Part shown: one piece after another, positions 20,435-29,284 of the stretch
How the letters are laid out: each line of letters begins with the position of its first letter
Position numbering within the stretch: position 1 is the stretch's first letter
Assembly: GCA_009602735.1 (NCBI GenBank)
Contig: WELA01008278.1
Span: forward strand, 7,013 to 45,816
Origin: Mesotaenium endlicherianum
Lineage: Eukaryota; Streptophyta; Zygnematophyceae; Zygnematales; Mesotaeniaceae
Direction: 5' to 3'
Length of the DNA stretch: 38,804 nucleotides
Made by a program: the position numbers and the translations under genes
Notes under the pieces: model-generated
Databases searched by the model: none
What the model was told of the DNA's origin: nothing
Seen by the model: the letters and a program-made list of their open reading frames with translations, nothing else

Positions 20435-20837
20435 CTGTTGGAGCAAGCCATTGATGCCAACGTCTTGACATGGCTGCTTTTGCAGACGCAAGCCTTGACG
20501 CCCCTCTACGCCGAGGCCCGTCATCTAGAGCTGCCGCGCCGTCTGGACGAGCCAGACGACAGCTCCTCCAACGACAACGGCACCCGCCCTATGCCAGGCA
20601 CACGCTGGCAATCTCAGCAAGAGGGGCCCGCACAACAGGCACCACTTTTTTGCCCGTACCAGGCGCCTCTAGCATCCAACTCTGACTCTGGCCCGCTGGA
20701 GGGGGGGAAGGAGGAGGGAGGAGGCATAGGGGCCCTGGGAGCTATAGCGGCCCAGGGAGCTACACCGTTCTCCCTTTCTTTTTCTTCCTGCACGCCCGCA
20801 GGCGGCTCCTACAAGTCAGCTGGCAGCAGCAGGACAG
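20435..20837 (+). other. Linker between methyltransferase and RT
   Basis: Past TGA 20434 the same frame reads LLEQAIDANVLTWLLLQTQA, then a Gly/Ser/Pro-rich low-complexity stretch. The RT part uses another frame from about 20838, so one more frame change lies within this stretch, which contains several G-runs. Confidence 0.5.
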
Positions 20838-22993
20838 GTGCCAGCAGCAGGCGCAGGGCAGACGTTCTCTGCCAGCAGACAGGTGACGCCAGCAGGGGGG
20901 CAGAGTTCTGCAGTCGCAAAGGAGGCAACAGGTGCAGCGCAGGCACCGCCCCCAGCAGCCCCCGCTTGGAAGTTGGGGGGGATCCTTACCGTAGAGCAGG
21001 AAGTGCAGCTGACGGAGCTGCTCAATGCCCAGCGCAGCGCCTGCTTTGCCAACGACATGCATGACTTAGGGCGCTACATTGGCGACCCCATGAGGCTCCG
21101 CCTCACGTCCGAAGTGCCCATCTTTTAGAAGCGCTATCGCTACAGTTACTTCGAGGACGGCCTGATCAGCACGCAGACGGGCAAGCTGGAGGACAACCAG
21201 CTTATTCGGGAGTCCTCCTCTACCTACGCGGCCCCCACGGTCATGCCGACGACGAAGGATGCCTTAGGCAACTGGTATGGGAAGAGGATGTGCGGTGACT
21301 ATCGTAAGCTGAACGAGGTCACTGAGCAAGACAGGTATCCTATGCCTACCCCTGACAAGATCTTTGATGACATTGGCACGTGCCCTTGGTTCTTGGTGCT
21401 GGACTTGAGGCAGGGCTTTATCAAAATACCTATTGCAGAGGAGGACCAGCACAAGACGGCGTTCTGGGGGGCACAGCACCTCTACGAGTGGAGGGCGATG
21501 CCCTCCGGGCTGAAGAACGCTCCAGCCACCTTCCAGCGAGTCATGGATAAGGAGCTGGCAGGGCTATCCTTTGCCCAGTGCTACATTGATGACGTGCTCG
21601 TCTTCGGTGAGACGTTCGAGAAGCACGTGGCGCACATAACCGCCGTCCTAGACCGCTTGGAGGCCGTTGGGCTCAAGTGCCATCCAGGCAAGTGCACCTT
21701 TGGGACCCAAGAGGTGGAGTACCTCGGGCACCTCCTCTCCTCTAGTGGCTTGGCGCCGTAGCTGGCCAAGATCTCGGCCATCACAGGCATCCCGCCGCCT
21801 ATCGACATCTCGCAGCTGAGGGCCTTCCTTGGGATTGCCAACTACTACCGCCGCATCGTGCCTGGCTTCAGCGAGCTCGCTAAGCCACTCAACGATTTGC
21901 TGCGGAAGGGGATGGCCTATGTATGGGGGACAGAGCAGGAGGCGGCGTTTGACAAGCTCAAGGAGCTGCTGGTGAGCGCTCCAGTGCTGTGGCGGCCCGA
22001 TCGCACCAAGCCCTTCATCCTCCACACCGACTGGTCGCAGGCAGGGCTGGGAGCAGTGCTGGTGCAGGAGCACAACGGCTTTGAGCACGTGGTGGCGTAC
22101 GCTAGTCGCAGCAACAACCGCGCCGAGGCCAACTATGGCTCCTATGAGGGGGAGTGCCTGGCAGCCGTCCGGGCCATTGTGCACTTCAGGCACTACCTCT
22201 ACGGCACCCACTTCTGCCTCGTCACCGACCATCAGCCGCTTAAGTGGCTCATGACATCGGAGCGCCTCACAGGCAAGTACGCACGGTAGGCACTCATTTT
22301 GCAGGAGTACACGTTCGACGTGCACCACCGCCCGGGCTCAACTAACATGGACGCTGACGGCCTCAGCCGCAACACCCTGCCCTCCTCTAGGGACCTGACC
22401 GTGGCCCGCCACGACGAGGATGAGCCAGTGGCCTGGCATGCAACAGCCTTCTTGGCCTTCACAGCGGACAGCGATGCACGGCCAGCAGGGCTCACTGACC
22501 GCGACTTGGTGGTGGTCAACACGAGGCGTCTGGCATTGGCTGCAGCAGCAGAGCAGGACAGCTGGCAGCGTGGGTCCGAGGACGTGTGGGATGACGCTGC
22601 GTTGCTGCAGTATGTTGCCGTTAAGGAGCTGGCGCCAGGCGTGGACGCGAGGGAGCGCAAGCGCGTCCTCAAGCGCAACCGTGACTTCGTCTTCATGGAG
22701 GGGCGGCTGCGGTGCGTGATGGCCAACGGCTCCATCCTGGTGGTACCTGAGCCTGCTATACGTAGTCAGCTGGTGCGCACAGTGCATGAGGTCCACTTCG
22801 GTGTCAAGCGCACTCTCAGCCTTCTCCAGGATGAGTACTGGTGGCACGGCATGGCTAAGGTCGTGGCCGACGTCGTCAGCAGCTGCACTGTCTGCGACCC
22901 TATGCGCTTGAGCTTCACAGCGGGCACCGTCGCCCTCAGCCCCCTTCCCATTGAGGGGCTGTTCTACAGGTGGTCATTGGACTTGGCTGGGGA
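20838..22993 (+). pseudogene. Reverse transcriptase, RNase H and integrase zinc-binding region
   Basis: Single frame from 20838 to the MITE at 22994, interrupted only by TAG at 21126, 21759 and 22287. RT: KRMCGDYRKLNEVTEQDRYP, LDLRQGFIKIPI, FWGAQHLYEWRAMPSGLKNAP and YIDD (21582-21593, the catalytic YxDD). Then YLGHLLSS and the connection FLGIANYYRRIVPGFS. RNase H: ILHTDWSQAGLGAVL, YEGECLAA and VTDHQPLKWL supply the acidic residues. Integrase zinc-binding H2C2: HEVHFGVKRTLSLL to SSCTVC. The first integrase Asp is in YRWSLDLAG just before the insertion. The enzyme would copy element RNA into DNA. No frameshift is seen in this part, unlike Gag. Confidence 0.88.
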
Positions 22994-23332
22994 CCTAGTT
23001 ACGAATACATATTTGGAGACTACGTAAAACAAATACGTATTTCAAAAATACGTGTAAAAATGGAAATACGCGTGTATTACGTTTCTCTAAGATTCTTGAA
23101 AACATTGGCAGGGTCTATAACTTTCAAATGGCTCAGAAACTTTGAGCGTGATTGGTTGCAAATGGTAGAGGACCCAATTTGCTATGATATGAAGGTGGTG
23201 AAAGTAAAAAATTTGTTGTTACATTTATTTTTACTTCGTCGAGACGCGTATTTTGAATATTTTGAAATTGCGTCAAAATACGTGGTGTAATACGTCGCTC
23301 ACGTACCAGTACGCGAGTATCCCGTAATTAGG
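22994..23332. mobile_element. 339-bp MITE (hAT-like) inside the integrase
   Basis: AT-rich insertion flanked by an 8-bp direct duplication GCTGGGGA (22986-22993 and 23333-23340). Its ends are inverted: CCTAGTTACG...ATAC at the left and GTAT...CGTAATTAGG at the right, differing slightly. Sub-terminal AATACG/CGTATT motifs recur in both directions, as in hAT elements. Removing the element plus one duplication copy (347 bp) exactly rejoins the integrase frame: DLAG then ELPKSRRGN. Short open frames inside are not genes. Confidence 0.88.
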
Positions 23333-23340
23333 GCTGGGGA

Positions 23341-24403
23341 GTTGCCCAAGTCCCGCCGAGGCAATCTCTACGTCTTGGTGATGATTGAGCACTTGTCCAA
23401 GTGGTTTGAGCTCGTGCTCTTGCCTAGCAAGGCCAGTAAGGGGATCGCCCAGGCGTTCCTTGATCAGGTCCTCAACCGCTTTGTCGGCTGCGCCGAGGTG
23501 CTGACCGACCAGGGCAAGGAGTTCCAGGGCAGCTTTTAGAAGTTGCAGGAGCGCTCCATGATCAACCACCGCACCACCTCTCACGATCACCCCCAGGTTG
23601 ACGACCTTGCAGAGCGCATGGTGCAGGCCGTCAAGCTGGGGCTGCGCAAGTATTGCTTGATCCACGACAGCACCCATTGGTACGACGCACTCCCGTGGCT
23701 AGCTATGGAATACAGGTTCAGTTGGCAGGCCTCCTTGGCCTCGCATTCGCCTTCCTTTCTCCTCTATGGACGCCAGTCGTTCCTGCCGGCCGCGGCTAGG
23801 ACAGTGGCTGAGAGCGTCTTGGACTTGGACAGTCTTGAGACATGGAGTGCTCTTATCGGGCAGCGTGCACAGCTTTTCCAGCGCCTGATGTCTATAGCCA
23901 TGCACAACCTCAGTATCGCCCATCATCGCGACACGCTGAGGTAGGCCATGACTCGTGGAGGAGCCTATCGTCCGCGGGTGTTGCAGTTTTTCGCAGGTGA
24001 CTTTGTGTACCTGCGACGCCAGACAAAGAACACCCTCGACACCAGCAGCTTTCCGGTCATCCTGCGCGTTAAGCGTGGCTTGGCGTCAGGCGTACTGGAG
24101 CTGGAAGGCGCAGATGGCCATCTTCACAAGGAACACACAAAGAATCGTGGTCCATACCATCTTCCTTGCCTTGATGTGCAGATTCATCCCCGCGACGCGC
24201 GGCCGCCCAAGGACTGGGCGTGCCAGATCTGCCACAGCCTTAGCAAGGAGGCCAAGATGTTGCTTTGCGACAGCTGCAACCTTGGCTTCCACATCGGCTG
24301 CCTCGACCCCCCACTGGAGCGCGTCCCCGCTAGAGACTGGTTTTGTAGTGACTGCTTTGAATTAGCTAGCGGTAGCATTCTGAGCTCATCAGCTGGAGGC
24401 TGA
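23341..24403 (+). pseudogene. DDE integrase C-terminal part with PHD finger
   Basis: Continues the integrase core after the MITE: ELPKSRRGNLYVLVMIEHLS, second Asp in EVLTDQGKEFQ, HRTTSHDHPQVDDLAERMVQ holding the catalytic Glu, then SPSFLLYGRQSFLP and the C-terminal barrel-like RGGAYRPRVLQFFAGDFVYL. TAG codons interrupt at 23537 and 23942. The protein ends with a C4HC3 PHD finger (24221-24354: CQIC, LLCDSC, FHIGC, WFCSDC) and TGA 24403. PHD fingers usually bind histone H3 tails, so this domain may steer integration, as chromodomains do in chromoviruses; that role is inference. The mixture of stops makes this copy doubtful. Confidence 0.85.
24221..24354 (+). other. PHD finger (C4HC3) at integrase C-terminus
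   Basis: Cys pairs at CQIC and CDSC, then His and Cys in FHIGC, and a final pair in FCSDC give C-x2-C, C-x2-C, H-x2-C, C-x2-C. The Trp two residues before the last pair (DWFC) is the usual conserved aromatic. The reader specificity cannot be told from sequence alone. Confidence 0.9.
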
Positions 24404-24416
24404 GAGCTGGGGGGGG
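24404..24416 (+). other. Polypurine tract
   Basis: GAGAGCTGGGGGGG lies immediately after the pol stop codon and directly before repeat B1. By position it is the plus-strand primer, which places the canonical 3' LTR start at B1 rather than at A2. Confidence 0.6.
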
Positions 24417-24553
24417 AATTCAAACTTTTGACAGCGACCTTCTTTTGGCCTTAAGGCCACATGCATTTTCGCTATCCATTATAACAAATCTTGCTTGCCT
24501 ACTTGTGTGTTGCTTATACCAATCAGACGCGTCCGACCCCATAATGCACGACA
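24417..24553 (+). repeat. Terminal repeat block B1
   Basis: 137 bp beginning AATTCAAAC and ending ATAATGCACGACA. It is repeated at 25576-25713 with a few changes. It is absent after A1. The linker ACTA (24554-24557) separates it from A2. Confidence 0.85.
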
Positions 24554-24557
24554 ACTA

Positions 24558-25575
24558 TCATGACTCATTAGGTCGGGACCGTCGCCCAAGCCGAGCCACA
24601 CGTGTGTCGACCATCGACCTAGGAAGGCCGATTTTGACCTTGCTTTATGCATTCATATGTTGACCTTTGCTGGCGTTCCAATTTACTAAAATGTAGAGCG
24701 TCGAGTCACCTTCCGAGTCATCTCCCGAACGGCACCGATTCCGCGCCATTTGGTCAAGTATCGAGCGAGATGTTTGCAATCTGATCTGCGCCACCAACCC
24801 GCCCCTAACGGAGTTCCACCAAAGGCCACTTTGTGACTTCAATGTGCCCAAAGGTCACATTGTTGGCTCTTCGCGACTCCAAGGACCTCTAGCCATTAGC
24901 GTACAAATCCGCGAGCTTGATAAAGTACACTTAGCATGTATTAGCATGTGCACCATTAGAGCTACAACTTGGTGACTGCATCACTCATTCCTAGAGGAAG
25001 CTTCCTTACATTTCAGATCCACTTTTGAGGCGTTATCTAGGTAGCATTGGTCAAGGTAAGCTCCGCCAATGAGAGTCATGCATCCTCATCCGTGCACTAT
25101 ATTTGATTGGTGTGTGTTGTGCTTAGCTAATAGGAGAGCTAGTACTTGCCTTGCTTCCACTTTCGTGGACCTAGAAGAGCCTCCTAGCATAGCTGTGTGC
25201 ATTGAATCTGCCGCCTTCAACGCCGGTTTTGCCAGAACTATATAGCAGTTTATGTCCCTAGAAGGACATCTTTTTAGAAGTCAATCATGCCACCTGTAAG
25301 CCACAAAGTTATCAGTAAAGCTTACACTTTTACTTCTTGTGTTTTCAAGACCACTTAGTCTCTCTCTTGTGAAGAGCAAGCCCTCTTGGGCCCTGGCTTC
25401 CAATTAGTTGAAGAACTTTACAAGTGGTGAGCAGAGTCACAGCTTAAACCCTGCCATAAGACTACTCTTGAAGATCACGATGTGCTTCCAGTGATCTTTT
25501 GGGCTAGACTTCATTAGTTGTTTTCCTACCAGATTACAATCTCGAGGTGCTCATTCTGGAGAGTACACGTTCCCT
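24558..25575 (+). repeat. Terminal repeat A2
   Basis: Direct copy of 13135-14134, beginning TCATGACTC, including the TATA-like box and a primer-site-like TGGTGAGCAGAG (25425-25436) plus the following leader of about 145 bp. The presence of leader sequence in the right copy is unusual for a plain 3' LTR. Confidence 0.85.
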
Positions 25576-25713
25576 AATTGAAACATTTGACGGCTGACCT
25601 TCTTTTGGCCTTAAGGCCACATGCATTTTCGCTTTCCATTATAGCAAATCTTGCTTGCCTACTTGTGTGTTGCTTATATCGATCAGACGCGTCCGACCCC
25701 ATAATGCACGACA
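25576..25713 (+). repeat. Terminal repeat block B2
   Basis: 138 bp, AATTGAAAC to ATAATGCACGACA, a diverged copy of B1 directly joined to the end of A2. It ends exactly where the TACATG target duplication starts. Confidence 0.85.
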
Positions 25714-25719
25714 TACATG
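25714..25719. other. Right target-site duplication TACATG
   Basis: Identical to 13129-13134 and immediately after B2. Confidence 0.65.
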
Positions 25720-26311
25720 TGTGCATGTGCAATACCAATACCTTCTCTATAAAATAGCTAGTACTTCTTAAATTACATCTCTACCTTTTTTTCCTTCAAA
25801 AGTGGGGCAAATAGTCAAAATTCGTGATACCAAACCCAATCACAAAGAAACAAGTTTTTTATTCGAATCTAGTTAGACTTAGCCAAAAAGTTATAAATTG
25901 GTGTGATGTCGGATGACTCTTCATCCTTGTAACCGGAAGAGGACTCGAGAGGTAGTGAATATGATGTTCATGTGTTTGAAGGACCTCCATTTCCTCCTAT
26001 GATCCTCTGAAAGGAAGGAAGGTTGGGTGGATGGACTATGACATAGTTACCACAGTGACTTCGTCTTCCGCCACCTGATAAGCTATGATAGTTTTTAGTG
26101 CATAAGCCCAATGTTGCTTCCCCATTGCCTGTAGACCAAATTAGAGTCTTAGACTAGTACCTAAGATTCAACAGTTCATGTTAGTCTTAATAACAAGAAA
26201 TAGGTGCTCTTGGTAGCCCCCAGGCTCCACTGAGAAATTGAGCCTGGTTGTATGTGCCGTTATTCTCTGTTTGTATATCATGTAACTTCCTAGGTAACTA
26301 GTTTTGAGATG

Positions 26312-26532
26312 TTCCAGCCGTCTCGCTTTACTACTACCTGAATGTTACAGTCCTGAGAACTTCCCTCGAGCTTCTTTTCTTGGTCTCACAAGTCATTAGT
26401 GAATGTGTGTAGGCTGCAGGTTTTTCAAAAACACCCCTGTACAGAAGCATTTTGCAACCAACATGACAATCTACTGCAGCACATAAGCATATTTCTCTTG
26501 ACACTCTCTTTGTCATCGTGCAAGGTCCATCC
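26312..26532. repeat. Dispersed repeat copy R1
   Basis: Matches 33529-33801 in the same orientation with indels; shared blocks include TACTACTACCTG.ATGTTACAGTCC, AGCTTCTTTTCTTGGTCTCA and CCTGTACAGAAGCA. Could be a non-autonomous element or a segmental duplication. No terminal repeats or target duplication are visible. Confidence 0.8.
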
Positions 26533-27767
26533 AGGACGACATACAACTCCTTTGGCATGAACAACGAGCAGTAAGAGTATGAAGGACCCCAGTAAAGTCG
26601 GAAACTTGCCTGCTCTTCACATGCAATTCAGACTGCGTCTCAATTCTGACTTCATAATCATTTGGCTTGCTCTTTCCCATGTGGTGAATTTAAGACGTAA
26701 GTACGAGCCCGCCAATATCATTAATTGTCTATGCCGAAAGAGAGCTGGTAAGAGAGCGGGCAAGAGCAAGCTTTTTCCAAGTATATAAAGTAAAACTGGA
26801 AGCAGGGAGCAAGCAGTACTATTGAAGCATATGTAGGATGGGTGAGCGATGGGTGGGAATAATGACTTGTATATGTAAGAGCCCGTTCAACAATCATTTC
26901 CTGGACAATGCAATATAGCAGTCTTGATTGCTTAATAAGGCGGGATGACATACACCGCCATTTGCTCTGCTTTTAGCTTTAAGTAGCTGAAACTTAATCG
27001 AAATCAGTATTAGAAGATAAATTAAAAGGCGCCCTTCTATCACATCATTAGTTCCGTAGCACCTAGCTTGAACACCCTGTGAATTTTTACACGAATTCCG
27101 TAATGGGCTTGCTTATTCAGATATAACGACGCGTTCTTATCGCGCGGTCAGACGCTGGAAATTTCGAAAAGCAGGCCTGTACAAGAAGAGCAAGCTGATG
27201 CAAGCATGCAAATGCATCAAGATGCATGGAAGTCTGGAGTCATCCGAAGTGGTCAGAGTTGCCCACCAACCACGCAATCACCTAGGCACACCTTGACCGA
27301 TGATGCCCAAGGTGGCATGTGAAGAGCCTTGTAAGCGAAGCTTTAATTATATCCGTCTCTTTTCCTAAACGGGTGTTGTTAAAAGTGCAACATAGATATT
27401 TGCATGTCAACAAAAATGTGAATGAATGTGCATGGCCATGTATGGCCGTGAACATAACTGTTACTCATCGTGAAGAATTGTGAATGCTCGTGACCTGTTA
27501 CAACTGAAAGAAAGCAGTTATGTCCACTTGTGCCTGCATGCTACATGCACTTTCAAGAAGCACAACATGGATGCGTGGCTCAAGTTGGGCGTAGGCAAAC
27601 TGAGATGGACGACAAGAGCATGAAGAGTACACTTGCCTGTTCCGACAGTGATCTCCGTTGCTATTTATGTGGTGGTGCATTATGTTGAAGCGCGTTCAGG
27701 CAGCATGAGTAATAGCAGACTGTACAAAGTGGCTATACAGCACAGAGACTCGAATCTCTTGGCTACT

Positions 27768-27865
27768 TCTTAAGCGCATCCCTTCATCATGTCTAGGACT
27801 TCCTCAAAGTTCAGGAACTTACCATCAACATTCTTCAGTTCATTCTTAACATAAGCATATTTCGT
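27768..27865 (-). other. Possible 3'-terminal exon of an unrecognised minus-strand gene
   Basis: On the minus strand an open frame after a TATATAG acceptor reads YTKYAYVKNELKNVDGKF then LNFEEVLDMMKGCA and TAA. A possible preceding small exon (TCGCTGCTCTACAAG..., donor CAT|GTGAGT near 27925) joins in frame. VDGKFLNFEE looks EF-hand-like but the loop is incomplete. I cannot identify the family, and further upstream exons were not found convincingly. Confidence 0.25.
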
Positions 27866-29231
27866 GTACTATATACGTGGAAGAATAATCACACATATAA
27901 CACGGCTTAGGATGGAAAGAAACTCACATGTCGTTCTTGTAGAGCAGCGACTGTCCAAACAGCAAAAGTTGGAACATGGGCAGAGCTCACTTAGTAGAAT
28001 AATCGGATTGCATGGTCAGTCCATCCGATTGAGGGAAGAAAAAATACAGGCTCAGCATGTGATGTCAGGTACAGTTCTTCGGTTGCGAAGAAAATCATGT
28101 AACATCACTCACGCTTCAATGTTGATAATTGAACGCATAGAGAAGTGTGTGAGCAGCACTACCAATGTGCCTACCTCCAGTCTTACACCTTACCCAGAGC
28201 CTCCTACCGCCATGCCCATAAAATGCAACAGCCATTATCAGCAAGCTCCCTCCAATTGCAGGGCCTTAGAAGCTGGCTGCTGGCTGCTGGCTGCTGCACA
28301 TCACGCTCGCCTTCACTGACTGCTCTGACCCCTCCGTAGCAGCATGTCCCACTAAAATATGTGAGGCAGCTGATGATAGAATATGCTATTGTGTAAAAGT
28401 GTATGCCTCTGAATATGTGTATGTGCTGTCAACTGCGGCTGGAAGAAGATCACAGGAACTGAAACAGCAGAAGGATGACAACATCCATGATAAACTGAAA
28501 AGGGACTTCCTACTTTCCTAGCGTGTGAAATTATAAACCGCAATGGTCAAATTCAGCTATATTGACTAAAATTGTACACAAGATGAGCGCTTATGAAGCA
28601 TGATTCTACTTGTGTAGCTGCAATAGAAACTTGGAGAAAGTCTAACAGGAGCTGATGACTAAGGTGAGCATGTCAAAAGGGTGAGCGGCTAGAACCAAGT
28701 GAATCATATGCTGTCTAGAACGTCTCGATATCGTCTCAGGCCTACACACAAGTCATCTCAACAACTTCAGCACAATGACGGATAAGATGTAACAACAGAT
28801 CCAGTACAAAGACGGTTATTACATAGCAACGGCATTGAATCAACGGTGATGGATTACGCAGGCCGACACAAATCAGAAGAAAGCCATCGTAGTCTAACAC
28901 AGTGTGGTGAATGCAAAGGCGGAGCTAGTACCCTCCATACTCTTCTAAAGTAGCAGCCGCCCTCCGTAGTCTAAAGTGGTACCAGCCTAGGCACAAGACC
29001 CTTGTGAGTCGCTCGGGCCGCAATTATCCTTCCCAACAATCTCCTCATTCTCCCCCTGCTTGGGCACTATGGCCCTTCCTCACCTTGGCACAAATATGCA
29101 AATTCGTGCATGTTGCCGAGCCCCTCGAGCCCCTGTGCCCACGGCCTGCTCGGCCGAGCTCGCCAAGGGGCGCTGGAAGCAGGCTCAAGCAGAAGCTCAA
29201 TACTGACCCCTTGTGATGGTGCCTCCGTGCC

Positions 29232-29284
29232 TCTTCTCTGTGCGTGTGTGTGCGTGTCTGCGTGCGTGTGTGTGGTGTGTGTCT
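29232..29284 (+). repeat. GT/GC-rich microsatellite before the F-box
   Basis: Imperfect GTGTGTGCGTGT repeats immediately upstream of the F-box codons. In frame they read Val/Cys/Arg alternation, unlikely to be a real N-terminus. Possibly intronic, with an AG acceptor at about 29308. Confidence 0.6.

Larger units (their letters stand above)
13135..25713 (+). mobile_element. Ty3/gypsy-type retrotransposon with methyltransferase, PHD finger and A-coding-B-A-B repeats
   Basis: A 12.6 kb insertion flanked by TACATG on both sides (13129-13134 and 25714-25719). Order: repeat A1 (13135-14134), primer-site candidate, Gag with zinc knuckle, retropepsin remnant, long low-complexity region, C5-cytosine methyltransferase, RT, RNase H, H2C2 plus DDE integrase, PHD finger, polypurine tract, repeat B1, linker ACTA, repeat A2, repeat B2. 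RT-RNaseH-integrase order is that of Ty3/gypsy. Elements of this type with a captured methyltransferase have been reported from charophyte algae. This copy is decayed: A1 and A2 differ by substitutions and indels, there are many TAG stops and a few frame changes, and a MITE sits in the integrase. The left end of A1 and right end of B2 meet exactly at the B1/A2 boundary. Confidence 0.9.
25720..29200. other. AT-rich intergenic region without a secure gene
   Basis: Contains a dispersed repeat (26312-26532) and a candidate minus-strand exon end near 27770. Scattered open frames of up to 150 codons (for example 27864-28319, plus) show no domain, have unusual composition, and end in a GCTGGCT tandem; I do not accept them as genes. 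Confidence 0.5.

Noticed and set aside
22994-23332. Open frame inside the MITE (ending 23290)
   Set aside because: It straddles the insertion's left boundary and has no similarity to transposase motifs.
13135-25713. Tyrosine-recombinase (DIRS/PAT) classification
   Set aside because: The split-repeat layout fits, but the pol region ends in an H2C2 and DDE integrase, with D in WSLDLAG, D in LTDQGKEF and E in LAERMVQ. No recombinase was seen.
27864-28319. 151-codon plus-strand open frame
   Set aside because: No domain, odd composition, ends in a GCTGGCT tandem; splice-like signals in the region suggest the opposite strand if anything.
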